Assembly (NCBI GenBank): GCA_027604505.1
Contig: JADIIX010000011.1
Location: 124,001-188,000, forward strand
Length of the DNA stretch: 64,000 nt
Direction of reading: 5' to 3'
Origin: Gonapodya sp. JEL0774
Taxonomy: Eukaryota > Monoblepharomycota > Monoblepharidomycetes > Monoblepharidales > Gonapodyaceae
Position 1 is the stretch's first letter, and each line of letters starts with the position of its first letter. Below are positions 54,851 through 64,000 of the stretch, piece by piece. A program made the position numbers and the translations under genes. The notes beneath the pieces were generated by a model that saw nothing but the letters and a program-made list of their open reading frames with translations, made no database searches and had not been told where the DNA came from.

Positions 54851-57554
54851 TCAAGCAATATTGTGGACTTTGAAGTCCACACCTCCCTTCATGACAAGTG
54901 TCACTGCAATCCCGTCTGATAAAGTAAACGGCGTATTCAGCATGTGAGCTGCACTTATTGGTACAAACGAGCTTACATCGTCCCCGGCGTTTGAAAGGAT
55001 CCGCATCGTACAGCCCCCAATGGGCTGGATCGTCCTCGTTGACGAGCTCGAGGTGGAAATGTCGGTACACCTAAATTGATTGCTTGTTACCTCATCTTCA
55101 CAGGGGAGCCCGACAGCACGCCACTCTCATGCAATATACGGACCTGTGCGAGGAACATCACCGCCTCCTGAGTTGCGAGGCTAACACCCAGGCAGAGTCG
55201 AGGACCTTATGCAAAGAGCCCCAAAGTCAGATATCGAGTAAATCACACATGCATTCAGCATTAATTGACAGTGCTGGTTACACACCAGCGTTGAAAACAG
55301 GCCTGCAACAGAGACACGAACAAGTAAAAGTTCTGTTCGTATGCTTAATGATAATCGGTCTGGATTCTGAGAACACACCATGTGAAATTGTCGACGCGGA
55401 TCAAATTTCCCTCCGACGTCAACCATCGTTCGGGTCGGAACTCCTCGGCATCTGGGCCCCAGGATGATTCTAGTCGTCCCATGGTCCAGGCCTGTTTGCA
55501 TGAGGGAAGTCAGACGATGAAGCACACTCGGTACACATTATAGGAAGTCAGCAATTCAAACTCACGTTGAACTCGACATTGGTCCCCTTTGGAATGGGTG
55601 TCCTGGTGCCTGGCAAAATTTCATCACGATTACAAACTTTCCTGTTTAAGGAAATCTGTGTTTATTCGAATGCAACACCAGATCTATCAACTGATCAAAA
55701 ACTCACACATTTCCCGGTACATTAGCGTGGAGACGAAGAGTTTCGTAGAAAACGGCCTGCGATATGTGGAGTCCTGGTGAGGTTCAATGGGATACATTTC
55801 GTCGCACGAGGAGCATGCTCACGTGGGAATACTTCAGGTTACGGAACGACTCGTAGGTAAGTTCATTATCACCTAAGACCGACCGAATTTCCGCACGAAG
55901 TTTTTTCTCCACTTCAGGATGTTCTATGGAAGTGTGAGGAGAGTCGGTTACCGAACCCATTGTGCAAAGAAGTGGACAAAAATTCCACTGACGAGCAACG
56001 TTCCAGAAAAGCCAAGAAAGAGTTTGTGCAGTGGTGTCTCTGCCGGCAATGATAAAGCTTGCCAAAAGAGCAAATAGTTTTGTCAAAGATTGGCAGAAAA
56101 CGAAGCGTGTACCCTCACTTCAAACAGATATCGCGGAGTTCCCGGAAAGACAACTGCGAACCATCCTCCTTCCCTGCAGCTATAAACAGATCCAATAAAT
56201 CCATCTTTTGCTTGTTGGTTTCCAGGTTGTGCGATCCACTCAAACGAGGATCGATGATAGTGTGACAGAATGCGTCGATAACAGAGATATTTTCGCTCAT
56301 AGAGCGCCCCGCACCCGTCAGGCGATCCGTTATCTTCCAAAAAGGGTTAATAAAGCGAAGGAGAACCTTTTTTGAAAATGAGAGTGCAAAATTGAGCTGA
56401 CGATTGGGGTACTGATAGGGAGCCTCAAATTCACCTGAGTGCTTGCCGAATCAAACGCACGCATAAAATCGTTCGTTTGCATGACGTACTTCCCGTTGAT
56501 GACGCTCGCGTTGCTCATGTCCATACACCCAAGGGCCTTGCCGAATGCAATCTCAGAAAAGGAATCCAGGGTTGATCTCAGAAAGAGATCCTGTAGATCA
56601 ACCATTACGCCATGATCGCGCACAGAGCGCAGGTGAGACAAAAGGTTCTTGGATTCTCCAATGATGATTCCGCTGTAAACATCTCGGAAGTTCTGAATGT
56701 GCACACGCAAAAGGCTTGAGTTGTTGCCTCGAAACTGCTCCAGACCAGATCCACACCTTAACCGTGAAAATACTAGAGCTTGTCTTCCGTTGCACACGCC
56801 AGTGTTCACCGTCCGAGTTAACTACGATTGATAGGTTTAGTTGGGGATGTGTGAAGAACCAAACGCAGCATCACAACACCTACAAATTCCATCACCCAGT
56901 AAATCGTAGAAGTTGCTGCGAAAGCCTTTCCCCTTCTCAAATATATCTGGGTTGGATAGTATATATTTGACGTCTTCAACGTTGAGCGTTTGTACCGAGA
57001 GGTTGAACGGCGCCTGGTCCAAGATTTCCATGAGCTCTGGATATGATTTAGTGTCTTGACAGTGCATTTAAACTCACCGAATGTTGCCAAACCTCTGGAA
57101 TTAACCCCGATTTTCTTGACTCGTTGAGGTGATCCAATCTCCAGTCGATGGTGGCGGCAAGCTGCTTTACTGTCAAAATTTGAAAATTTAATAAGGATGA
57201 GCGGGAATTGTGAAGTTATGGTAGGTAGGGACCCGATGTGACGGAATGCGAAACAATGTGTCATTTCATGGAAGCATACATAGGTGGGAGACATAAAATG
57301 CCTGACAGCGACAGACTCACAGTGTCCGAGCGGGAAGCCCTTGTTATTAAATAATATGGGGACTCCGGGGATGAACGGGGGAGAAAAGATAGCTCTATCG
57401 TGATACTGGGACAGCCGATGATTCATGGGGCTCTGCAAGCGCGATCGGGATGACATACCTTCAGATAACAGAACAGGAACACCCCGATCAAAACGATGAG
57501 CGCAAGCTGCAGGAAGCTCAGATCCGCAAGTGTGATATACTGTACTACGGTCAT
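54851..57554 (-). CDS. Cytochrome P450 monooxygenase, 16 exons
   Basis: Membrane-anchored class II-type P450. Sixteen exons from ATG 57554 to TGA 54851 sum to 563 residues with no break. An N-terminal anchor (LSFLQLALIVLIGVFLFCYL) is followed by a proline hinge (PPFIPGVPIL). Then come DGEHWRVQRKTSSSIF (helix C), the I-helix FIIAGRDTTAQTLSW, the K-helix ExxR in YETLRLHANVPGN, the PERF-like AEEFRPERW, and the heme loop FNAGPRLCLG with the Cys thiolate. The heme loop is split by exon 13 (55302-55286, 17 nt). Motifs resemble fungal CYP52/CYP63/CYP704-like fatty-acid hydroxylases, so omega-hydroxylation is possible but unproven. No biosynthetic cluster partner is adjacent. Confidence 0.92.
55286..55302 (-). 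other. 17-nt coding exon of the P450 heme loop
   Basis: The exon encodes Pro-Val-Phe-Asn-Ala with split codons at both ends (Trp before, Gly after). It lies between a TTGCAG acceptor and GTGTGT donor. It is needed to complete FNAGPRLCLG. Confidence 0.75.
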
Positions 57555-58307
57555 CGTTATTGTGCTGATTGGAAAAGATTGGACTAGTTTTTGAGGTATG
57601 TGGCAAAACGGCAGAACATCTGGGGGTGACGAAGGAGCGAAAAGCCTGAACAAGAATATCCGATGGCAATGCAAAGATCTGCCGTTGACAAATTTTGGAA
57701 TCGTCCCAGCTCTGGTGAGTTTGTAACGTTGTCGCACGTGGTGGTTCATTGATTTCGTACTTCTCCCCTTCTCAGTAGCTATGATGACAGTCACTGTTGA
57801 CAAGTCCCTTCCTCTCCACAGTGGCAGTGATTTCCAACATATACCTAATGGGGCACTTGTGCTCCCTTCTTCCTTCAACCACCATTGCCTGGCACACAAA
57901 CATTTAAATTGGAGGCTGATTCGGTTTATATAGTTCAATGTTTTCCTCCAATATCATGCTGAATTATATGATTCAGAACCTCCACATAGCATTGTTATTA
58001 TATTTAGTTCATTTTGTCTGTTGCAGACCCAAGCCCCTTGGACGTGCTTCCTGGACTCGTTTTTTAACATTGCGCTCGGGAGATACAACGGGAGTCCTCC
58101 CATTAGTTGAATCAATCCGGCACGACACGGATTCGATTTGATACGATGCGATCCCTCGCAGCGAGGGGAGCGAGCACGATTGGCAATGGGGGAACGCGAG
58201 ATCCAAGAACTGGTTCACCATTTGATTGATGGCCGAAGAAGAGCTTACGTCGTGGCACTAACTTGTGAATCTGGGCAATCCCTACCGATAGGCGAACAAT
58301 CTAAAAT
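57555..58307. other. Divergent intergenic region P450/CSN4
   Basis: 753 bp between the P450 and CSN4 start codons. Both promoters should be here. Small open frames look random, and no RNA gene was recognised. Confidence 0.4.
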
Positions 58308-59916
58308 ATGACTCCCCTCGCTGAATCCCTCTCCCAGATTGCATCCAATTCGTCTCAGCGGGACAAGCTACCACTTTATCGTCAACTTCTCCAGTCTATC
58401 GTGGAAGCAGGGAAGTCCCTTCCCACACCTGCTGCTGTCTCCCATTTCCGCGAATTTCTCGACCACATCGTGCAAGAATCAGTTGCTCTAGTCGTATCCA
58501 GACAACTTCTCCAGGATTTCGTGCAGCAGGTTGCCGAGTGGTCGAAAACGAGGACGACAGAGTCCGACGAGGATGAGCTCAAAGGCCTTTGGGGATTCGC
58601 GTTAGAGAAGACTCAGGGGAGACTTGTAGCCTTTGAAGAACAGGTTGGTGCTGAGATGCAAGCGATTGTCCGAGAAAGCTCAGGAGTTGCGCAAATAAAA
58701 GCGGATCGCAACGGAACTGTCCCCATACTTTTAATTTGTGAAAATCAGGTCCCACAATCATGCTCCCTTGCGTGCAAAGATATGGCGGGACAAAGGCATT
58801 TTGCGGAATTGGAGCGAAGCATCGGCTCACGCGGCCGTCGAGCAAATGCAATTGTCACCCACGTTCCCATCACTTCTCCACAACACACCCGCAGGTCTCC
58901 ATTATTCGAGAAAACCTCGCCACTATTCTCGAAGAGCAAGAAGACTGGACCGAAGCCGCCAAAACCCTTCAAGGCATCCCACTCGAATCCGGTCACCGTA
59001 CTATCTCTGACGAATACAAGCTCAAAACGTACATCCACATCGTGCAGCTCCTTCTCGAAGACGAAGATGCGACAAGTGCAGAGTCCTATCTCAACCGTGC
59101 TGCTCTTATCTTACCTAGTGTCACTGCCGATGGCGCGTCTCAGATGCAACTCCAATTCAAAGCATCGCAAGCTCGCATTATGGACTTCAAGAGACAGTTC
59201 CTCATGGCATCCCACCGGTACCACGAACTCTCCTACGTTCAAGATATTGATGAGAGTGAACGGATGAACCTGCTCCAGCAGGCAGTGGTAACAGCACTGC
59301 TGGCTCCGGCAGGCCCTCAGCGGTCTCGCATGCTGGCGACCTTGTACAAGGACGAGCGTGTACGGGAGCGGCCCGAACTTCAGGCAAATGGAATCTACAG
59401 CATGCTCGAAAAAATGTATCTGGACCGTGTTCTGCGCAAAGCCGAGGTGGAGGAGTTTGCCCGTAATTTGAGATCCCACCAACTCGCGAAACTCTCCGAC
59501 GGGACTACAGTTCTGGACCGTGCCGTGACCGAACACAACATTTTGTCCGCTTCGAAAGTCTACAATAACATCACCTTCGCCGAGCTGGGCAACTTACTCG
59601 CCATTCCAGCGGACAGGGCTGAGACAGTCGCCAGCCGAATGATCGGCGAAGGACGGATGGCGGGTTCAATTGACCAAATTGAGAGACTGGTGATGTTCCA
59701 GGCCGGGGATAAGCTGCCACTCTGGGACCAGTACATTGGCAGGCTATGCCACCAGCTGGACGGGTGAGTTGTGGGAACTTGTGAACTTTGTGGTCAAGAG
59801 TTATGCCTTCTTACACATTTGTCGCACATCGGTTACGCAGAATTGTGAGTAAGATATCAACAGACAACCCGGGATGGCTGGAATCTGTTGCCGGAAAGCT
59901 TCCCGCGCAACTGTGA
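58308..59916 (+). CDS. CSN4: COP9 signalosome subunit 4
   Basis: PCI-domain subunit of the complex that removes Nedd8/Rub1 from cullins. Three exons (58308-58643, 58895-59763, 59841-59916) give 426 residues, close to other CSN4 proteins (~406). Signatures: [20 protein letters not shown] then [29 protein letters not shown]-like [25 protein letters not shown] and the PCI winged helix [20 protein letters not shown] then [20 protein letters not shown]. The C-terminal helix ends [14 protein letters not shown]. Intron 1 is 251 nt, longer than the local norm. Confidence 0.95.
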
Positions 59917-60075
59917 GAAACTTGGACAATCGATCGGTGTGAGCTGGCGTGGTCGCTGGTCGTAGATTGAGCACTCATTTGTAAATCATTGCGCATTACA
60001 TGTGGATATACCATCTCATATACACAAGTTCATATTTGCATATTCAGGGTTAACGATAGCTGGAATATCAAGGTT

Positions 60076-62215
60076 TCAATAGCTTTGTTTACTTTTCTGC
60101 GCTCCTTCAAGGTGTTGCTCCGTGCCGTCCGATCCATCACACTCGCCCCCTGCATCCTCCCAGTCTCGGACGAGGCTCAGAGTCGATCTGTCCAGCGCAA
60201 ATTTTGTGGGCTCGTAGCCCGGTGGGAACAGCGAGAGGTCCGGTGGACTGTACCCGGAGGCGCGGGGTGAGTCGCCTTGGGGTTGCAGGAAGTGATTGCC
60301 GGCATGTGACCCTTCAGATTTTTCAATACTGGTGCTAAACTGCGTCTCTGGGATAGTTTTGAAACCATCCCATAGCTCAGGGTCAGGTTGAGTCGGTTGC
60401 TGACTCAATGTCCCAGGCACAATGACAGAAAACTCCGTTGTGTAGTGCAATGAGTCCTTTGGTTCGCTCTCCATGCTGCGCTCGACCTCGCTAACAGCAA
60501 CTACAGAGAATTGGGTCTCCGGGACTTCGGGAACACAGACCGCATGTTGGGAAGAAGTAGCCTCATCCAGGGCCATCTGAGTGGGAGGAATCGTGGAGAA
60601 CGAGGACCATGACTGATGCCGTTGGGCAGACTCCCCAGGTTCGTGGGAAAGTTGTTGCGAGAGCTCAGTTTCCGTGATAAACAAGACTCCGGAACGCGGC
60701 TGAGAAGGAGGCAAATCATCTGTGGCGGCTGAGTATTGCGAGTCGGGCATAGCGTCAAAGCCATAAAGTTGTGCTTGAAGTGACAAAGCCGTGTCTTCAA
60801 CATCCAACGGGTCCGCCTGCTTCATATCAATATCCCTGAAAGCTTCATCCTCCACGCATTCGTCACCGAGACGCAGATCCACAACCTGTGCCGAGCCTGA
60901 AAGAGGAGTGATTGGAGATGAAAAGGATTTGCGTGAACGGACGGCGGACGGGGTGGCGATGGGACCACTAAGTTCTGTTGGGTCGTTTGGTTTGTCGGAT
61001 TGCAAACGGAACAAGACTATCGGCCCCATTTGGAGATCTTCCATTACATCAGCACCCGTGTAAGCACCAAAATCATCAGCGGCTTTTGCAGCGTCGTCCA
61101 GAGGCTTTGATGCCTGTTCCTGATCTTGAACGATAATCTGCACAACAGGAATGTCATCGGCCCTTGATTGTCCGTCCCTGTTTTGTCCTGCTGCCAATCC
61201 TAGCGACCCCTCCGTCGTGGCGTCTTCCGGGTGGGTACTGAGAACCGTTTGAAGTGACTGTGATGATGGAAGTGATGATAGAATGTCAAATCGGCCGACG
61301 TCGAGTTCGGGTTCGCGAGCACCATAAGGTGGTCGCGCTGGGGAAGATGATGGTGGCAAAGTGGGTGAAGATCGATGGCGGCTTGAAGGTTCGGGATACG
61401 GTTCACTCGAATTTAGGCCGCGTGGGTGGCGGGCGGGTGAGGTCGGAGTGGAAAGAAGGCTCAGGTTTCGAGGGGGGCGGAGAGAGAATGGGGGCGAGAA
61501 GTGCTAATAAATCAAGATAAAGTGAGGAGTTGCCTTGAAGGTTCTTGAGCAGAGAGTTGTCTCTCACTTCTTCGTCAGAGTCTGAGAGTATTACCACTTC
61601 AACCTCCGTTTTGATTCGAAGTTTTCCTCGAGTCAGAGGGTCTTCAGTATTATCAACCATCTTCACCGCCTGTAAATTTTTCGAAGAAGATCCGCCGCGA
61701 CTCAATCGACGATCGCTGCCGCCGCCGGGGTCACCAGGTTGCTGTGTGCGTTCCATTGGCGTTTCTTGCGATGCTCGCTGCTTTGGCGCGAAAAAGTCAG
61801 TCAGCGGCGCCTGATGCAAAGTCTTCAGTCGCTTAGAGTGTTGGGAGCCGGATCCTTTGGGGCGGACGTGACTGGGTTCGCTCGACAATGGCGCTATAAG
61901 AGTCTGGCGTACGGGCTTCACAACCTCAACCCATCGACCAGCAGTGGGACGCGTGGGCGATGCTGGCTGCTTCCGGCCAGACTGATTTGGTGGCGTTGTC
62001 CGCCCGCTTCTCATTTGAGTCGGCAATCCAACATTTGATTGATGATTGGCAGCTGTCGTCTTTTCGTCATAAGAAAACAACTCGCAACCCGGCACTTGAA
62101 CAACCGAATACACAACACGTCCTTCTGTAGTTATGTTGACTCTATCTTGATTTTGCGATAAAGTTTGTGCCGAGCTGTGTTGTTTCGGTAGTGAGTCGAA
62201 GGGGAGTTTGTTCAT
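60076..62215 (-). CDS. Unrecognised protein with PIP-box and SUMO-interaction motif
   Basis: Two exons (62215-61568 and 61503-60076) join in frame to 691 residues. The first holds a PCNA-interacting peptide, HQAPLTDFFAPKQR (QxxL-x2-FF), preceded by basic residues, and a SUMO-interaction motif VEVVILSDSDEE. A putative ordered piece lies at the N-terminus (GRVVYSVVQVPGCELFSYDE). The second exon is Ser/Thr-rich and disordered with several T-Q-F/M repeats in a PETQF context (PPTQMALDE, VPETQFSV, IPETQFST), potential sites for ATM/ATR-type kinases. Everything fits a replication- or repair-associated scaffold, but no enzyme domain or named family was recognised. The intron uses GTGAGA and TTATTAG. 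It is divergent from the m-AAA gene across about 307 bp. Confidence 0.7.
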
Positions 62216-62522
62216 CCAGCCTTATACCAAGAACACTCCGTGATAGAATAGATTACTAGAATCATTGGGGTGCAGCGGAGTGCTAACGACACATTTGAGT
62301 ATAAGTAAGTTCTTATCAGTTCTGTGCTGGTTTGGAGATGAGACCACAGCACCGAAGACGGAGTGCTTGGTCCAGAGACTGTGTTCGACGTGTCCACGCA
62401 CAACTCGTGGAGAACTTCCATCACATCGGAACCCCAGACACTGAACCGTCAATTCCTCTGGGGACCGTCAAAACTGCTCTCAACACCTGCTTCGTTTCAA
62501 CTTCTCCCCTTGTCTTTGTGTG
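62216..62522. other. Divergent intergenic region before the m-AAA protease
   Basis: 307 bp between divergent start codons of the PIP/SIM protein and the m-AAA protease. Both promoters should be here. No motif recognised. Confidence 0.4.
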
Positions 62523-64000
62523 ATGCTCTCGTCTTCAAACGCACGTGGTGTTCTCAGCGCTTGCCACAGAACTCAGATCCGACACCGTGCTACTTCGTTG
62601 GAAACTACATCGCAAAGCTCTCAACGTGCTCACATATCCTCACGGTCCCGGCGGTGGCCAACTCAACCTGCCGCTACCATCCGTAGACCAGACCTTCGAA
62701 CTTTCACATCGGGTGCCGTCAATGATTCCCAAACTCCCCGTAGCTCATCAGAACACCCCTTCAGCATATCCAAACGTTCTCACACTCAAAAATTTTCCGC
62801 ACCCGTGACCCTCTCCCTCCGTCGTGGTTACGCTAGTGTCAAGGACGACCCTCCTCAAGACGACAAGTCATCGAAGAAGCCCACTGAGAAGCCCAAGGTT
62901 GTTCCAAAGGGCTTTGAAAACTTCTTCGACTCCAATTCGTCTTCCTCAAAACCCAAGGAAGTTTCAGATGAGACAGAGTCGGGCTCGGCGGCTCCTCCGC
63001 GTTCGACGAATGCCGACGAGCAAGACAAGGATGGCAAAAAGGAAAAGGATGAATCGGAACAAGAAGAGCGGAAAAGGAGCGATGGTGAGTCGGAATTGGC
63101 GGTTGCCTATTCGCGGGCATCACGGTAGCGTGGAGAACACAGCTGAGGAGCCAGCGGGGAATGTAATTTCTCGTTCCATGATGCCCATAATTCGGAGTCA
63201 ACTAGGGGAGCGGGATACTGCATTTGCAGCTGAGTCTCTAATGATCATTCATCGACTCTCTTAACCTTTAGGCTCCAAACGTCAAACCCCACCACCTCCG
63301 AATAGTCCATATGAAATTACCCCGCAAACCATTCTCTACTTTGGTCTTCCCGCAGCCTACATTGCGTACCAGTACCTCGCTGCAGGCGATGGTAGTACCC
63401 AAATTTCATGGCACGAGTTCCGCGTCAATATGCTCGAAAAAGGTTTCGTTGACCACCTTGTTGTGGTGAACAAGAATATGGTCAGGGTGTATTTGAGATC
63501 TGATGCACCCATGGTCAGGAGTGCAGGACCTGGAAACCTGGCTGGGGTGTCTCGATACTACTTCTCAATTGGTGGGTGGTTCTTGTCCTCTCTGACCTCT
63601 AAAATTTCAATCACACGTAATCTCGAATGTTCATGACAGGCTCGGTCGAATCTTTTGAGCGTTCCCTCGAACTTGCCCAACGCGAGCTTGGCATCCCCCC
63701 ACGCGACCGGATTCCTGTCACCTACACTTCCGAAGTGTCCGCTGCCAGCATTGTACTCAACGTTGCGCCCACGCTTCTCCTTGTCGGTGTTCTCATCTGG
63801 CTTTCGAGGCGGGCCGCAGGTGGCGGTGGTGGTGGCAATCAGGGCATTTTTGGAATCGGCAAATCGAGAGCGAAGATGTTTAACCAGGAGCAAAATGTCA
63901 AGGTCAAGTTCAAGGACGTTGCAGGAATGGACGAAGCAAAGGAGGAGATCATGGAGTTTGTTAAATTCTTGAAAGACCCGGGCACATACGAGAGACTTGG
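62523..64000 (+). CDS. AFG3: Mitochondrial m-AAA protease subunit (Afg3/Yta12/AFG3L2), 3' partial
   Basis: ATP-dependent, membrane-anchored zinc protease of the inner mitochondrial membrane. Exons 62523-63084, 63272-63571 and 63640 onward; the window ends within the AAA domain. The N-terminus is Arg/Ser/Thr-rich, fitting a presequence, with a Lys/Glu-rich segment (KVVPKGFENFF). The first membrane segment is ILYFGLPAAYIAYQYL, then ISWHEFRVNMLEKGFVDHLV, VESFERSLELAQRELGIPP and the second membrane segment LNVAPTLLLVGVLIWL. The AAA domain begins VKFKDVAGMDEAKEEIMEFV. Walker A and the HExxH site lie beyond the window, so catalytic residues cannot be checked. It could be either Afg3- or Yta12-type. 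Confidence 0.95.

Noticed and set aside
56818..57669. Long unspliced minus-strand frame across the 5' half of the P450.
   Set aside because: It reads through several introns. The spliced model recovers every P450 motif and sums to whole codons.
1..64000. A co-regulated metabolic or defence gene cluster.
   Set aside because: The P450 and Rieske oxygenase are 20 kb apart among unrelated housekeeping genes, and no synthase, transporter pair or regulator is near them.

Overview
The window is a gene-dense piece of a fungal nuclear genome with many short introns. Most are about 44-140 bp with GTRNGN donors and YAG/AAG acceptors, so nearly every gene had to be rebuilt from exons. A Zds1/2-type C-terminal domain (a fungal family) lies near two genes that normally mark motile cilia, CCDC40-like and SPATA17. 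Together they point to a flagellated (zoosporic) fungus such as a chytrid. Mitochondrial import, carrier and protease genes indicate an aerobic mitochondrion. I saw no viral, transposon, CRISPR or convincing tRNA/rRNA sequence.

Layout. 1-2.3 kb: 3' part of an F-BAR/RhoGAP protein. 2.4-3.4 kb: small protein built of Cys-Pro repeats. 3.5-6.1 kb (-): MIT-like plus RasGEF-like protein. 6.3-8.8 kb (-): SF3B2. 9.3-11.3 kb: MPP alpha. 11.8-14.3 kb (-): Gemin2. 14.5-16.9 kb: DRG1 GTPase. 17.3-18.3 kb (-): unrecognised. 18.9-21.0 kb (-): Cdc73. 21.5-22.1 kb: possible acidic protein. 22.2-23.6 kb: Lcp5/neuroguidin. 23.8-28.3 kb (-): Zds protein. 29.5-31.7 kb: HAD 'Swiss Army Knife' protein. 32.2-34.5 kb: Rieske oxygenase. 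34.6-37.2 kb (-): Ufd1/TRAF zinc-finger protein. 37.4-38.0 kb (-): Ksh1. 38.1-39.2 kb: MTH1 Nudix hydrolase. 39.6-43.4 kb: CCDC40-like. 43.5-45.5 kb (-): SPATA17. 45.5-46.8 kb (-): dicarboxylate carrier. 47.2-47.8 kb (-): TFIIA gamma. 47.9-48.5 kb: ETFRF1/LYRM5. 49.1-52.3 kb: low-complexity proteins. 52.6-54.1 kb: MME1-like carrier. 54.9-57.6 kb (-): cytochrome P450. 58.3-59.9 kb: CSN4. 60.1-62.2 kb (-): protein with PIP-box and SUMO-interaction motifs. 62.5-64.0 kb: m-AAA protease, cut by the window edge.

Most genes are unlinked housekeeping functions, so I see no cluster encoding one new pathway. Three things stand out. First, gene structure is extreme. In-frame reconstruction requires coding micro-exons of 3, 5, 10, 12 and 17 nt and one exon whose only coding content is the ATG. 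Second, there are unusual proteins: the Cys-Pro repeat protein, a greatly extended Gemin2 and a PIP/SIM scaffold-like protein. Third, packing is tight. The dicarboxylate carrier stop codon is 2 bp from the SPATA17 start on the same strand, and two divergent start-codon pairs are only about 100-140 bp apart.

Exon boundaries were inferred by eye from splice signals, reading-frame continuity and remembered family motifs. No alignment or RNA evidence was available. For most multi-exon genes the proposed exon lengths sum to a whole number of codons, which supports the models.
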